In this document: one piece after another, positions 1-8,152 of the stretch
How positions within the stretch are numbered: the stretch's first letter is position 1
How the letters are laid out: every line of letters starts with the position of its first letter
From: Pseudonocardia hierapolitana
GTDB taxonomy: Bacteria; Actinomycetota; Actinomycetes; Mycobacteriales; Pseudonocardiaceae
Direction of reading: 5' to 3'
NCBI RefSeq assembly: GCF_007994075.1
Contig: NZ_VIWU01000001.1
Span: forward strand, 7,626,001 to 7,690,000
Length of the DNA: 64,000 nt
Translations under genes and position numbers: made by a program
The notes under the pieces: generated by a model
The model's database searches: none
What the model saw: only the letters and a program-made list of their open reading frames with translations
Told to the model about the DNA's origin: nothing

Positions 1-629
1 ACGGGGCGTGGCCACTGGCCGAGGCCGTCGAGCTGTGCCGCGACCTGCACGACGTGCTCGCCTACGCGGAGGACCCCGTCGGCGACGAGGGTGGCTTCTC
101 GGGCCGGGAGATCATGGCCGAGTTCCGGCGGGCCACCGGCCTGCCCACCGCCACCAACATGATCGCGACGGACTGGCGGCAGCTCGCGCACGCCGTCCGC
201 GCCGGCGCCGTCGACATCCCGCTCGCCGACCCGCACTTCTGGACCATGCGCGGGTCCGTCCGCGTCGCCCAGCTCTGCGCCGGATTCGGGCTGACCTGGG
301 GCTCGCACTCCAACAACCACTTCGACGTGTCGCTCGCGATGTTCACCCACGTCGGCGCGGCCGCGCCCGGGCCGATCACGGCGCTCGACACGCACTGGAT
401 CTGGCAGGACGGGCAGGCGCTCACACGCGAGCCGTTGCAGATCCAGGACGGGAGGATCGCGGTGCCGACCGCGCCCGGGCTCGGCGTGGAGCTCGACCCC
501 GACGCCCTCGCCGCCGCCCACGAGCGCTACCGCGAGCACGGGCTGGGCGCGCGAGACGACGCCGTGGCGATGCAGTACCTCGTGCCGGGCTGGGAGTTCG
601 ACCCCAAGCGCCCGTGCTTGGTCCGTTGA
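1..629 (+). CDS. gudD: Glucarate dehydratase, C-terminal part (5' end outside window)
   Basis: The frame is open from the window edge (first full codon at base 3) and gives 208 residues, about the C-terminal half of a roughly 440-residue enolase-superfamily enzyme. It dehydrates D-glucarate (and usually L-idarate) to 5-keto-4-deoxyglucarate in aldarate catabolism. Family signatures are all present: YAEDP with a metal-binding Glu, [32 protein letters not shown] and GSHSNNHFD, which carry the Asp and His of the catalytic dyad, then GLGARDDA near the end. The match to the E. coli GudD pattern is close along the whole visible length, so the specificity call is firmer than for most enolase-superfamily members. 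The gene is followed 31 bases later by another acid-sugar dehydratase on the same strand, suggesting one catabolic operon. Confidence 0.93.
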   Translation, partial: GAWPLAEAVELCRDLHDVLAYAEDPVGDEGGFSGREIMAEFRRATGLPTATNMIATDWRQLAHAVRAGAVDIPLADPHFWTMRGSVRVAQLCAGFGLTWGSHSNNHFDVSLAMFTHVGAAAPGPITALDTHWIWQDGQALTREPLQIQDGRIAVPTAPGLGVELDPDALAAAHERYREHGLGARDDAVAMQYLVPGWEFDPKRPCLVR

Positions 630-660
630 GTTGTCGTTCGCCGACCTGCAGAGGAGCAGT

Positions 661-1794
661 ATGAGTGCCGTCCTGGACCGGATCGAATCGGTCACGCTGT
701 CGTCGGTGACGTTGCCGCTCCCGACCGGCATCAGCGACGCGAAGGTGCTCACCGGCCGGCAGCGGCCGATGACCGAGGTCGCGTTCCTCTTCGCCGAGAT
801 CACCACCGAGGCCGGCTTCGAGGGCGTCGGGTTCGGCTACTCGAAGCGGGCCGGCGGACCGGCGCAGTTCGCCCACGCCCGCGAGGTCGCGCCCGACCTG
901 ATCGGGGAGGACCCCAGCGACATCGGCCGGCTGTGGACCAAGCTCGTCTGGGCGGGCGCCTCCGTGGGGCGCAGCGGCGCGGCCACCCAGGCCCTCGCCG
1001 CGATCGACGTGGCGCTGTGGGACCTCAAGGCCAAGCGCGCCGGCCTGCCGCTGGCCAAGCTGCTCGGGGCTCACCGCGACTCCGTGCGCTGCTACAACAC
1101 CTCCGGCGGCTTCCTGCACGAGCCGATCGAACAGGTCCTCGACAACGCAACGAGCACCCTCGAGTCCGGCGTCGGCGGCATCAAGATCAAGGTCGGACAG
1201 CCCGACCGCGCCGAGGACCTGCGCCGCGTCCGCGCCGTCCGCGAGCACATCGGCGACGCGCCGCTCATGGTGGACGCCAACCAGCAGTGGGACCGGCCCA
1301 CCGCGATGCGGGTCGGGCGCGCCCTGGAGGAGTTCGACCTCGTGTGGATCGAGGAGCCCCTCGACGCCTACGACGCCGAGGGGCACGCCGCGCTGGCCCG
1401 GTCGCTGGACACCGCGGTCGCGTCCGGCGAGATGCTCACGAGCGTCGCCGAGCACGCCGAGCTGATCCGCCACGGCGCCGTCGACATCCTGCAGCCCGAC
1501 GCCCCGCGCATCGGCGGCATCACCCAGTTCCTCAAGCTCGCCGCCCTCGCCGAGCACCGGAACCTGCAGCTCGCGCCGCACTTCGCGATGGAGATCCACG
1601 TCCACCTCGCGGCCGCCTACCCGATCGAGCCGTGGGTGGAGCACTTCGACTGGCTCTACCCGCTCTTCCCCGAGCGCCTCGAGATCCGCGACGGCCGCAT
1701 GCACCTGTCGGACCGTCCCGGCCTGGGTATCACCCTGAGCGAGCAGGCCCGGGCCTGGACGGTCGAGAGGATCACGGTCGACAAGCCCCGCTGA
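661..1794 (+). CDS. L-talarate/galactarate dehydratase-like enolase-superfamily enzyme
   Basis: This 377-residue protein belongs to the mandelate racemase/muconate-lactonising group. The N-terminal capping domain spans about residues 1-130 and the barrel follows. Visible active-site residues are the Lys pair of GIKIK (K175, K177), metal ligands D205 (MVDAN), E231 (WIEEP) and E257 (SGEM), and His307 in APHFAMEIHVH. The C-terminal segment from PWVEHF to ITLSEQARAW resembles the Salmonella L-talarate/galactarate dehydratase, so the likely reaction is dehydration of galactarate or talarate to 5-keto-4-deoxyglucarate, the same product as the upstream glucarate dehydratase. The ATG at 661 is chosen because GAGGAGC lies just upstream; a TTG at 631 would add ten residues but has no comparable ribosome site. 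Exact substrate is inferred from resemblance. Confidence 0.85.
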   Translation: MSAVLDRIESVTLSSVTLPLPTGISDAKVLTGRQRPMTEVAFLFAEITTEAGFEGVGFGYSKRAGGPAQFAHAREVAPDLIGEDPSDIGRLWTKLVWAGASVGRSGAATQALAAIDVALWDLKAKRAGLPLAKLLGAHRDSVRCYNTSGGFLHEPIEQVLDNATSTLESGVGGIKIKVGQPDRAEDLRRVRAVREHIGDAPLMVDANQQWDRPTAMRVGRALEEFDLVWIEEPLDAYDAEGHAALARSLDTAVASGEMLTSVAEHAELIRHGAVDILQPDAPRIGGITQFLKLAALAEHRNLQLAPHFAMEIHVHLAAAYPIEPWVEHFDWLYPLFPERLEIRDGRMHLSDRPGLGITLSEQARAWTVERITVDKPR

Positions 1795-1801
1795 CGCCGC
1801 C

Positions 1802-1957
1802 GGACTCGTGCCGGGACGCCGGACTCGCCGTGCCGGGACGTCGGACTCGCCGTGTCAGGACGTCGGACTCGCCGTGTCAGGACGTCGGACTCGCCGGTCC
1901 GGGTGAGTCGGGCGTCCCCGCACGGCGAGTCGTGCGTTCGAGCACGGCGAGTCGTGC
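1802..1957. repeat. 22-nt periodic tandem repeats in both orientations
   Basis: Units of 22 bases beginning GGACTCGCCGTG follow each other at 1821-1842, 1843-1864 and 1865-1886, with partial copies on both sides (from 1802 and from 1887). After a short spacer the reverse-complement form GCACGGCGAGTCGTGC appears at 1920-1935 and 1942-1957, again 22 bases apart. The forward and reverse blocks could fold on each other into a long imperfect stem. The patch lies downstream of the talarate dehydratase gene and upstream of the promoter of the YciO gene, so it may double as a terminator. It looks like a REP-type intergenic element; no coding potential is visible. Confidence 0.8.
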
Positions 1958-1965
1958 ATCTCGAT

Positions 1966-1994
1966 CTGACGAAACGGTCCCATCGTCCTACGCT
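1966..1994 (+). promoter_or_regulatory. Probable sigma-70-type promoter for a leaderless transcript
   Basis: CTGACG at 1966-1971 and TACGCT at 1989-1994 are separated by 17 bases and match the actinobacterial TTGAC(A/G) and TANNNT boxes except at the first position of the -35. The ATG of the YciO gene at 2002 lies seven bases after the -10 box, where transcription would start, and no Shine-Dalgarno sequence precedes it. Transcription and translation would therefore begin at about the same base. Confidence 0.5.
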
Positions 1995-2001
1995 CCGCGG
2001 C

Positions 2002-2622
2002 ATGGCGCGGTACTTCGACGTCCATCCGGTCGATCCCCAGCGGCGCGCGATCGGTCAGGTCGCCGACATCGTCCGGAGTGGCGGACTGATCGCATACCCG
2101 ACCGACTCGTGCTTCGCGCTCGGCTGCCAGCTCGGCGACGCGGCGGGGGTGGACCGCATCCGCAAGATCCGCCGGCTCGACGACAAGCACCACTTCACGC
2201 TGGTCTGCAGCGACTTCGCCCAGCTCGGTCAGTTCGTGCACATTGACAACAGGGTGTTCCGGGCCGTCAAGTCCGCGACGCCGGGCAGCTACACGTTCAT
2301 CCTCCCGGCCACCAAGGAGGTGCCGCGGCGGATGCTGCACCCCAAGAAGAAGACCGTGGGGGTGCGCATCCCGCAGCACGTCGTGACGCAGGCGCTGCTC
2401 GCCGAGCTGGGGGAGCCGCTGCTGTCGTCCACCCTGCTCCTGCCCGACGAGCCGGAGCCCCTCACCCAGGGCTGGGAGATCAAGGACCGGCTCGACGGCG
2501 TGCTGGACGCGGTGCTCGACTCCGGCGACTGCGGCACCGAGCCCACCACCGTCGTCGACTTCTCCGGACCGGAGCCCGAGATCATCCGCCGGGGTGCGGG
2601 CGATCCCACCCGGTTCGAGTAG
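2002..2622 (+). CDS. yciO: YciO-type Sua5/YrdC-family protein
   Basis: The 206-residue product has the YrdC/Sua5 fold that binds RNA or nucleotide and, in the enzymes TsaC/Sua5, makes threonylcarbamoyl-AMP for t6A in tRNA. The sequence tracks E. coli YciO more closely than TsaC: GGLIAYPTDSCFALGC, IRRLDDKHHFTLVC, TPGSYTFILPATKEVPRRMLHPKKKTVGVRIP in short blocks, and the final PTTVVD and RRGAGD motifs. YciO proteins share the ligand pocket, but their cellular role is less settled, so a t6A function should be treated as possible rather than shown. ATG 2002 is chosen because the protein starts exactly as family members do and a promoter with a leaderless geometry lies just upstream. The gene converges with the MoaD-like gene, with only eight bases between the stops. 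Confidence 0.85.
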   Translation: MARYFDVHPVDPQRRAIGQVADIVRSGGLIAYPTDSCFALGCQLGDAAGVDRIRKIRRLDDKHHFTLVCSDFAQLGQFVHIDNRVFRAVKSATPGSYTFILPATKEVPRRMLHPKKKTVGVRIPQHVVTQALLAELGEPLLSSTLLLPDEPEPLTQGWEIKDRLDGVLDAVLDSGDCGTEPTTVVDFSGPEPEIIRRGAGDPTRFE

Positions 2623-2630
2623 GCGCGCCC

Positions 2631-2936
2631 TCAGCCGCCGGCCATCGCCCCCACCACCAGGAACGGTTCCCGGCCCGCCGCCACCTCGGCGGGAAGCGGG
2701 GCGTCCGGCTCGTCGTGGGACAGGTCCTCCTCGCAGGCGAAGAACCGCACGAACGCCCGGCGCCGCTGCGTGCCGTGGTCGCGGATGGTGCCGCGCAGCA
2801 CCGGGTGGCGGGCCTCCAGGGCGTCGAGCACGGACCGCTGCGTGACCGGCGCAGGCACGTCGAGCCGCACCTCGCCGTCGACCTGCGCCAGCTTCCGCAG
2901 GTGCGCAGGCAGCTTCACCCTGACCGTCGCTGTCAT
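2631..2936 (-). CDS. MoaD/ThiS-family ubiquitin-like protein ending in Gly-Gly
   Basis: The 101-residue protein begins [18 protein letters not shown] and has the beta-grasp pattern of MoaD/ThiS sulfur carriers (strand, VRLDVPAP loop, [16 protein letters not shown] helix). It ends in AMAGG, so the terminal Gly-Gly that is adenylated and thiocarboxylated in this family is present. A start at 2996 would add 20 residues lying wholly inside the upstream gene; the ATG at 2936 instead gives an ATGA overlap with that gene's stop and the usual family N-terminus. It is translationally coupled to a beta-propeller protein, a pairing that suggests a shared task. No E1-like activating enzyme (MoeB/ThiF) or acceptor is visible nearby. 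The target of any sulfur transfer or conjugation is unknown. Confidence 0.8.
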   Translation of the reverse strand: MTATVRVKLPAHLRKLAQVDGEVRLDVPAPVTQRSVLDALEARHPVLRGTIRDHGTQRRRAFVRFFACEEDLSHDEPDAPLPAEVAAGREPFLVVGAMAGG

Positions 2937-4048
2937 GACAGGGTCTGGACCTGCACCGACAGCACCGCAGGCAGGTTCGACACGATCGGGGCCCACGTGT
3001 CGCCGGCGTCGGGCGAGGCGTAGACCTGGCCGCCGGTCGTCCCGAAGTAGACACCGCAGGTGTCCAGGGAGTCGATGGACATCGCGTCACGCAGCACGTT
3101 GACGTAGCAGTGCTCCTGCGGGAGGCCCGCGGTGAGCGGCTCCCACTCGTTGCCGCCGGTGCGGCTGCGGAACACCCGCAGACGGCCCTCGGGTGGGAAG
3201 TGGACGGAGTCGCTGGTGATCGGCACGACGTAGACGGTGTCCGGCTCGTGGGCGTGCACCTCGATCGGGAACCCGAAGTCGCTGGGCAGGCCTTCGCCGA
3301 TGTCGTACCAGTTGGCGCCGCCGTTGTCGCTGCGCATCACGTCCCAGTGCTTCTGCATGAAGAGCGTGTCCGGGCGGTCCGGGTGCATCGCGAGGTTGTG
3401 CACGCAGTGGCCCACCTCGGCGTCGGCGTCGGGGATGCCCTCGGACCGCAGGCCGCGGTTCGCCGGCTCCCACGACACGCCGCCGTCCTCGGTGCGGAAG
3501 ACCCCCGCCGCTGAGATCGCGACGTGCATCCGCGCCGGGTCCCGCGGGTCGACGATGATCGTGTGCAGGCACATCCCGCCCGCACCGGGCTGCCACCTGG
3601 GCCCTGAGCCGTGCTCGCGCAGGCCCGGCAACTCCTGCCACGAGGCGCCGCCGTCGGTGCTGCGGAAGAGCGCGGCGTCCTCGACACCGGCGAGCACGGT
3701 GTCCGGGTCGGTGGCCGACGGTTCGAGGTGCCACACCCGCGCGAACTCCCACGGGTGCGGGGTGCCGTCGTACCACTGGTGGGTGCCGGGAACGCCGGCG
3801 TAGGCGAACTCGTTGCCCACCGGCGCCCAGGTGACGCCGCCGTCGTCGGACCGCTGCACGATCTGCCCGAACCAGCCGCCCGACTGCGACGCGAAGAGCC
3901 GGTCGGGATCGGCCGGCGAGCCGGCCACGTGGTAGACCTCCCACCCCGCGAAGTGCGGCCCGTTCACCTCCCACTTGTCTCGCCTGCCGTCCGCGGTGAG
4001 CACGAACGCACCCTTGCGCGTGCCCACCAGCACCCGCACTCCGGTCAT
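2933..4048 (-). CDS. BNR/Asp-box beta-propeller protein (sialidase or VPS10-like fold)
   Basis: This 371-residue protein carries at least six Asp-box type repeats around S-x-D-x-G-x-x-[41 protein letters not shown] and SPDAGDTW, spaced as in a six- or seven-bladed propeller. The N-terminus is [15 protein letters not shown] and no signal peptide is seen, so a cytoplasmic location is likely. Asp-boxes are structural; the sialidase catalytic residues cannot be recognised, so an exo-sialidase activity is not supported. GAGGAGGA precedes the ATG closely. Its stop overlaps the start of the Gly-Gly-ending MoaD-like gene, suggesting the propeller serves as a partner or substrate for that small protein. 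Function is otherwise unknown. Confidence 0.82.
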   Translation of the reverse strand: MTGVRVLVGTRKGAFVLTADGRRDKWEVNGPHFAGWEVYHVAGSPADPDRLFASQSGGWFGQIVQRSDDGGVTWAPVGNEFAYAGVPGTHQWYDGTPHPWEFARVWHLEPSATDPDTVLAGVEDAALFRSTDGGASWQELPGLREHGSGPRWQPGAGGMCLHTIIVDPRDPARMHVAISAAGVFRTEDGGVSWEPANRGLRSEGIPDADAEVGHCVHNLAMHPDRPDTLFMQKHWDVMRSDNGGANWYDIGEGLPSDFGFPIEVHAHEPDTVYVVPITSDSVHFPPEGRLRVFRSRTGGNEWEPLTAGLPQEHCYVNVLRDAMSIDSLDTCGVYFGTTGGQVYASPDAGDTWAPIVSNLPAVLSVQVQTLS

Positions 4049-4438
4049 GGCGGTCCTCCTCGCACCTCGGTCGTCGGCCGGGGTTCACACGCCCGGCGCA
4101 GACTTGAGACCTCCCGCGGCAGCCGAACTCATCGGTCGGGAGCCCACTTACCACTCGACCGCGGCGAGTCGGCCGCTCGCCACCCGCCGGTAGGCGAGAG
4201 GCACCCGAATGGGCTACGGTGCGTGCCGTCCGGCGCAGGTCAGGACCCGTCCGGGCCGCCCGCCGCAGGAAGGCGCGCCCTGAGCGCACTCTCCGCGCAG
4301 GCGGTCGGTCGGAGCCCGCTGCGAGGTAGCGTGCCTCGCCGAGGGCAGCCGGTCACGGGCCCGAGCGTGATGCACGCATGTCACGCCGCTTCGACATGAG
4401 CCGGCACGAGGCATCGACCCGTTGGAGAGGACCGACTG
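4049..4438. other. Gene-free stretch of 390 bases between divergent genes
   Basis: The region separates the minus-strand propeller gene from the plus-strand gene at 4439, so it must hold two promoters, but no box pair is convincing. The only structures noted are the strong ribosome site of the propeller gene at its left edge, a short inverted repeat with six-base arms at 4365-4370 and 4381-4386, and GGAGAGG at 4424-4430 serving the right-hand gene. No small ORF with a family resemblance was found. Confidence 0.6.
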
Positions 4439-5911
4439 GTGGACAGGGGTTACGAGGGAGACTCGGGCTACCTCGCGCACCTCGGATCCGCTGCGGGCAC
4501 CGATCGCTGGGATGCCGGCGCCGGCGATCGTGGCGTGGATCGTGGCGGGATTCGTGGTGATGACGATGCCGCGGCGGGGATCGCCCGGCGGTTGCAGGCC
4601 CGGCTCGACCGGCACATCTGGTTGCTGGACCGGCTGCAGGCCGAGCAGCTCTACCCCGAGCCACCCGGCCTGCCGGAGCTGCACGACACCGCACAGCGGA
4701 TGCGCCGCGACACCGAGAGCCTGCTGCTGCTCGCCGGCCACGAGCCCGGCGTGCGGTCGGACGGGCCACGCCCGCTCGGCGACCTCGTGTCCGACGCCGC
4801 GGCGCTCGCCGAGGAGCCGCGCCGCGTCCACGTCCGGCCCGCCCCCGCAGCGCTCGTCGCGCCGGCGGCCGCGGTGGAGTTCGTGCACGTGCTCGCCGAG
4901 CTCGTCGATCACATCACCGCGGTGTACCCGGGGGCCCGGATCGAGCTCGTGAGCCGGCTGGAGACCCCCGCAGGCCGCAGCACCGGCAACGGCGGGGTCA
5001 TCGTCGACGCGCTCGTCGAGGGCGCGGCCCGGCACGACCCCGACGGGCTGGGCGGCCGCCGGGCCGCCGCCGCGGCCGAGCAGCTCGCCCGATGCTCGCG
5101 TCACGGGATCGTCCTGCGCAGGCCGGCCGGCGGCCCGCCGCCCACCGGATCCGGTCTCGTCGCCGGCGTGCACTGCCCGCCGGCGGCGGTCACCGTGGAG
5201 GAGCCGGTGCTCCCCGCGCCGGAAGTGCGGGTGGACCGCACCGGGTTGTCCTCGCTGCCGTCGTCGTTGTCGTCGCTGTCGTCGTACGAGTTCGGCTTCG
5301 AGGCGCGGCTCCCCACGAACGGCACGAACGGCACGAACGGCACCAGCAGCTACGGCACCAACGGCTCGGGATCGACGCCCTCGACCGCCGCGGCCGGGCC
5401 GACCAACGGCACCGTGCAGCCGTCGCCGTCGGTGTCGTTCGACGACGCGCCCGCCTATTCGCCCTCGTCCTCCTCACAGGTGGACGAGCTGTTCGGCCCG
5501 CTGCTCGACCTGCCCCTCGAGCCGATCGACGACCGGTACGCCACCCCGATCTTCGAGGCGATCGCGTCCGCGTGGTTCCGCGAGGACGAGTCCGGCGAAG
5601 GAACGGGCCGGTCCGGTGCGCTGGACTGGGAGACCCCCCAGGACGACGAGTGGCGCGAAGCCGCTGCCCGCGCGGCCCGCTCGGAGCCGGCGCCGCCCAC
5701 CACGGCCAGCGGTCTGCCCCGCCGCCGCCCCGGCGGCCAGCTCGTGCCGCCGCCGCGCAGCACGGAGCAGAACGGCCAGAACGGCCAGAACGGCGCGAAG
5801 CCCACGGAACGTGCGCCCGACCGGGTCCGCGACCGCCTCAGCACCTACCAGCGCGGCCTCCGCGAGGGCCGGCACCGGGCCGAGGGTGCTCCGGAGCCCG
5901 AGGAGTGGTGA
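4439..5911 (+). CDS. Degenerate sensor-kinase-like protein with low-complexity tail
   Basis: The 490-residue protein starts at GTG 4439 behind GGAGAGG. Residues about 45-130 (IARRLQARLDRHIWLLDRL then TAQRMRRDTESLLLLAGHEP) resemble the dimerisation part of actinobacterial histidine kinases whose usual core reads R-N-AESLLVLAG, and residues about 130-245 follow the layout of their ATPase domain. However, the N-box Asn and the glycine-rich D-x-G-x-G loops are not recognisable, so ATP binding is doubtful. There is no membrane segment or sensor domain. The second half is low-complexity: Ser runs (residues about 265-285), an NGT repeat encoded by nine-base units near 5320-5342, and QNG repeats near 5770-5796. 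It may be a regulatory scaffold derived from such a kinase. Genes on either side give no further clue. Confidence 0.65.
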   Translation: MDRGYEGDSGYLAHLGSAAGTDRWDAGAGDRGVDRGGIRGDDDAAAGIARRLQARLDRHIWLLDRLQAEQLYPEPPGLPELHDTAQRMRRDTESLLLLAGHEPGVRSDGPRPLGDLVSDAAALAEEPRRVHVRPAPAALVAPAAAVEFVHVLAELVDHITAVYPGARIELVSRLETPAGRSTGNGGVIVDALVEGAARHDPDGLGGRRAAAAAEQLARCSRHGIVLRRPAGGPPPTGSGLVAGVHCPPAAVTVEEPVLPAPEVRVDRTGLSSLPSSLSSLSSYEFGFEARLPTNGTNGTNGTSSYGTNGSGSTPSTAAAGPTNGTVQPSPSVSFDDAPAYSPSSSSQVDELFGPLLDLPLEPIDDRYATPIFEAIASAWFREDESGEGTGRSGALDWETPQDDEWREAAARAARSEPAPPTTASGLPRRRPGGQLVPPPRSTEQNGQNGQNGAKPTERAPDRVRDRLSTYQRGLREGRHRAEGAPEPEEW

Positions 5912-5937
5912 TCGGCACCCCGTGACAAGGTGACGGG

Positions 5938-7146
5938 GTGGTCTACGACGTCGCCGCGGTTCGCGCCCATTTCCCGGCCCTGACGGCGGGATACGCCCAC
6001 TTCGACGGCCCGGGCGGCTCCCAGGTCCCCACCGCGGTGGCGGATGCGGTGGCGCGGACGCTCGTGTCGCCGCTGGCCAACCGCGGCCGGGTCACCGCCG
6101 CCGAACGCAACGCCGACGACATCGTCGTGGCCGCGCGGCGCGCCGTGGCCGACCTGCTCGGCGCCGACCCGGGCGGCGTGGTCTTCGGGCGCAGCATGAC
6201 CCAGATCACCTTCGACGTCGCCCGCACGCTCGCGGCCACCTGGGAGCCCGGCGACGAGGTCGTCGTCACCTCGCTCGACCACGACGCCAACGTCCGGCCG
6301 TGGGTGCTGGCCGCGGAGGCGGTGGGGGCGCGGGTGCGCTGGGCCGAGTTCGACCCGGCCACCGCCGAACTCTCCGCGGAGGCCGTGGCGGAGGTCCTCT
6401 CGCCGCGCACCCGGCTCGTCGCCGTCACGGCCGCGTCGAACCTGCTCGGCACCTGCCCACCGGTCCGCGCGATCACCGACCTCGCGCACGACGCGGGCGC
6501 GCTCACCTATGTCGACGGCGTGCACGTCACCGCGCACCTGCCCGTGCACGTCGACGCGCTGGGCGCAGACTTCTTCACCTGCTCGCCGTACAAGTTCCTC
6601 GGCCCGCACTGCGGGGTGCTCGCCGCGGCGCCCGCACTGCTCGACGGGCTGCACCCGCAGAAGCTGCTGCCCTCACCCGACGTGGTGCCGGAACGCTTCG
6701 AGCTCGGCACCCTGCCCTACGAGCTGCTGGCCGGCACCACCGCGGCGATCGACTTCCTCGCAGACCTCGGCACCGGCGAGATCCGGCGGGACCGGATCGT
6801 CACCGCGCTGGGGGCGATCGGGGCGCACGAGGACCGGCTGCGCGAGCGGATCGAGGAGGGCCTCGCCGAGCTGCCGGGCGTCACGGTGCTGTCGCGGGCG
6901 GCGCACCGCACGCCCACGCTGCTCGTCACGTTCGCCGATCGCGACCCGGCGTCCGCGTACGCCTTCCTCGCCGAGCGGGGCGTCCACGCGCCGGCAGGCG
7001 CGTTCTACGCCCTCGAGCCGTCCCGCCGCCTCGGCCTCGGCGACACCGGGGCACTGCGCATCGGCCTCGCCCCCTACGTCGACGACGGGGACGTCGACCG
7101 GTTGCTCGCGGGGCTCGCGGAGTTCCTCGCGTCCCGGGCTTCCTAG
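5938..7146 (+). CDS. Cysteine desulfurase-like class V aminotransferase
   Basis: This 402-residue PLP enzyme has the fold-type I features of the NifS/SufS/CsdA class: HFDGPGGSQVP near the N-terminus, FGRSMTQITF, TSLDHDANVRPW, the PLP-contacting Asp in YVDGVH, and the Schiff-base Lys in SPYKFLGPHCG. It belongs to the subgroup usually described as cysteine desulfurase-like, for which sulfur transfer is not proven; the flexible loop with a catalytic Cys is not evident here. Other class V reactions (for example selenocysteine lyase or isopenicillin epimerase type) are possible. The GTG at 5938 follows AAGGTGA at 5927-5933 and gives the expected N-terminus. It stands alone on the strand, with a large palindrome downstream. 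Confidence 0.83.
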   Translation: MVYDVAAVRAHFPALTAGYAHFDGPGGSQVPTAVADAVARTLVSPLANRGRVTAAERNADDIVVAARRAVADLLGADPGGVVFGRSMTQITFDVARTLAATWEPGDEVVVTSLDHDANVRPWVLAAEAVGARVRWAEFDPATAELSAEAVAEVLSPRTRLVAVTAASNLLGTCPPVRAITDLAHDAGALTYVDGVHVTAHLPVHVDALGADFFTCSPYKFLGPHCGVLAAAPALLDGLHPQKLLPSPDVVPERFELGTLPYELLAGTTAAIDFLADLGTGEIRRDRIVTALGAIGAHEDRLRERIEEGLAELPGVTVLSRAAHRTPTLLVTFADRDPASAYAFLAERGVHAPAGAFYALEPSRRLGLGDTGALRIGLAPYVDDGDVDRLLAGLAEFLASRAS

Positions 7147-7459
7147 TTCTACGGATCTTCCTGCCCATGATCCGCGGTATCGGTTGTCCATGGTTGTGGA
7201 GACAGCCGTGGACAACCGCTAGTTCGGATCATGCCGCTCGCACGCCGTCGGCACGGGCCCGTCGAGGCGATCTGGGCGGGCGCGCCCACGAGGGGGCGCG
7301 CCCCGAGCGGCACCGGGCGCGTTCCGCTGGGACGCATCCGATCCGGCCGTGATCAGCGGTTCGGCGCGATGGCGGCCGGATCCGGCCGTTCTCGCACCGA
7401 CCTGCCGATCACGGCGGCGATCCCGAGGACGCCGGGACCTTTCACGGCACGGACACGGT
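7147..7459. other. Gene-free stretch of 313 bases with several palindromes
   Basis: The region lies between two converging genes. It holds the 66-base two-tier inverted repeat at 7167-7232, a perfect 16-base palindrome CGGCCGGATCCGGCCG at 7373-7388, and inverted nine-base arms GCCGTGATC (7346-7354) and GATCACGGC (7407-7415). No ORF with family resemblance is present. These structures probably serve as terminators or are remnants of small mobile palindromic elements. Confidence 0.7.
7167..7232. repeat. Two-tier 66-base inverted repeat (possible bidirectional terminator)
   Basis: Outer arms ATGATCCG (7167-7174) and CGGATCAT (7225-7232) pair perfectly. Inner 13-base arms (7181-7193 and 7206-7218) pair with one G-T type mismatch. 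Both tiers share exactly the same centre, separated by six-base internal loops and a 12-base apical loop. It starts 20 bases after the desulfurase-like gene. The strict symmetry suggests selection for the hairpin or a mobile palindromic unit. Confidence 0.8.
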
Positions 7460-8131
7460 CTAGGCGACGAACGCGGGGTCGAGGCGCTCGCGCAGGCGGC
7501 GCAGGCCGTCGGAGGTGTAGCGCTTGACCGCGCCGGCGGACAGCTGCATCACCTCGGCGGCCTCGGCGACGCTGAGCTGCCACTGCATGCGGATGACGAC
7601 CGCCTCGCGCTCGCGGGGTGAGAGCGAGGCGAGCGCGTCGCGCAGCACCGCGGCGTCGGCCACCTGGTTGGAGACGTCGACGGGTGCGCTCGGGGTGTCG
7701 TCGCCCCGGTCCGGGTCGTCGATGCTGACGTTCGCCCGGGCCGGGATGACCTCGCGCAGCTCGCGGTTGATCTCGTTGCAGACGGCCGTGAGCACGTACG
7801 CCTGCATGTTGGTGATCTCCGGCGGGTCGCCCTGCTGGCGGCGCAGGATCTTCTCGAAGGCCCGCTGGACGACGTCCTCGGCGCGGCCCGGGTCGCCGAC
7901 CTTGCGCGTGGCGTAGCGGACCATCGCGGGCGAGCGCTCCCGGTAGGCGGCGGCGAGCCGCTCGGCGAACGCCGCGGAGTCGACGCGCGACACGCGACCG
8001 ATGCGCGACCGCCCGGGCGGCAGCAGCCCGAGGACGGTGCCCTCGCCGCGCTCGGCCGCGGTCTGCAGCAGGCGCGCGAGAAGCGGGAATTCTTCGACAG
8101 GATCGACGTCCACGTTGCCCCCCGGACTCAT
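7460..8131 (-). CDS. ECF-type RNA polymerase sigma factor
   Basis: The 223-residue protein has a sigma region 2 around residues 65-105 (MVRYATRKVGDPGRAEDVVQRAFEKILRR) and a region 4 helix-turn-helix near the C-terminus (LSPREREAVVIRMQ, VAEAAEVMQLSAGAVKRYTSDGLRRLRERL in pieces). Regions 1.1 and 3 are missing, as in ECF sigmas, but the roughly 55-residue N-terminal extension is longer than usual. ATG 8131 is preferred over GTG 8140 because AGGA lies about ten bases before the ATG but only one base before the GTG. No anti-sigma gene is adjacent; a possible anti-sigma partner elsewhere is unknown. A perfect 24-bp hairpin lies immediately upstream and isolates it from the Lrp gene, so it probably has its own promoter. 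Confidence 0.88.
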   Translation of the reverse strand: MSPGGNVDVDPVEEFPLLARLLQTAAERGEGTVLGLLPPGRSRIGRVSRVDSAAFAERLAAAYRERSPAMVRYATRKVGDPGRAEDVVQRAFEKILRRQQGDPPEITNMQAYVLTAVCNEINRELREVIPARANVSIDDPDRGDDTPSAPVDVSNQVADAAVLRDALASLSPREREAVVIRMQWQLSVAEAAEVMQLSAGAVKRYTSDGLRRLRERLDPAFVA

Positions 8132-8152
8132 AAGACTCACATCCTACGAGGC

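Noticed and set aside
1802..1957. CRISPR array
   Set aside because: The 22-nt units are directly adjacent without unique spacers, occur in both orientations, and have no cas genes nearby.
2933..4048. Exo-sialidase
   Set aside because: Asp-boxes are structural and the catalytic Arg triad and Tyr/Glu of sialidases cannot be identified; there is also no signal peptide.
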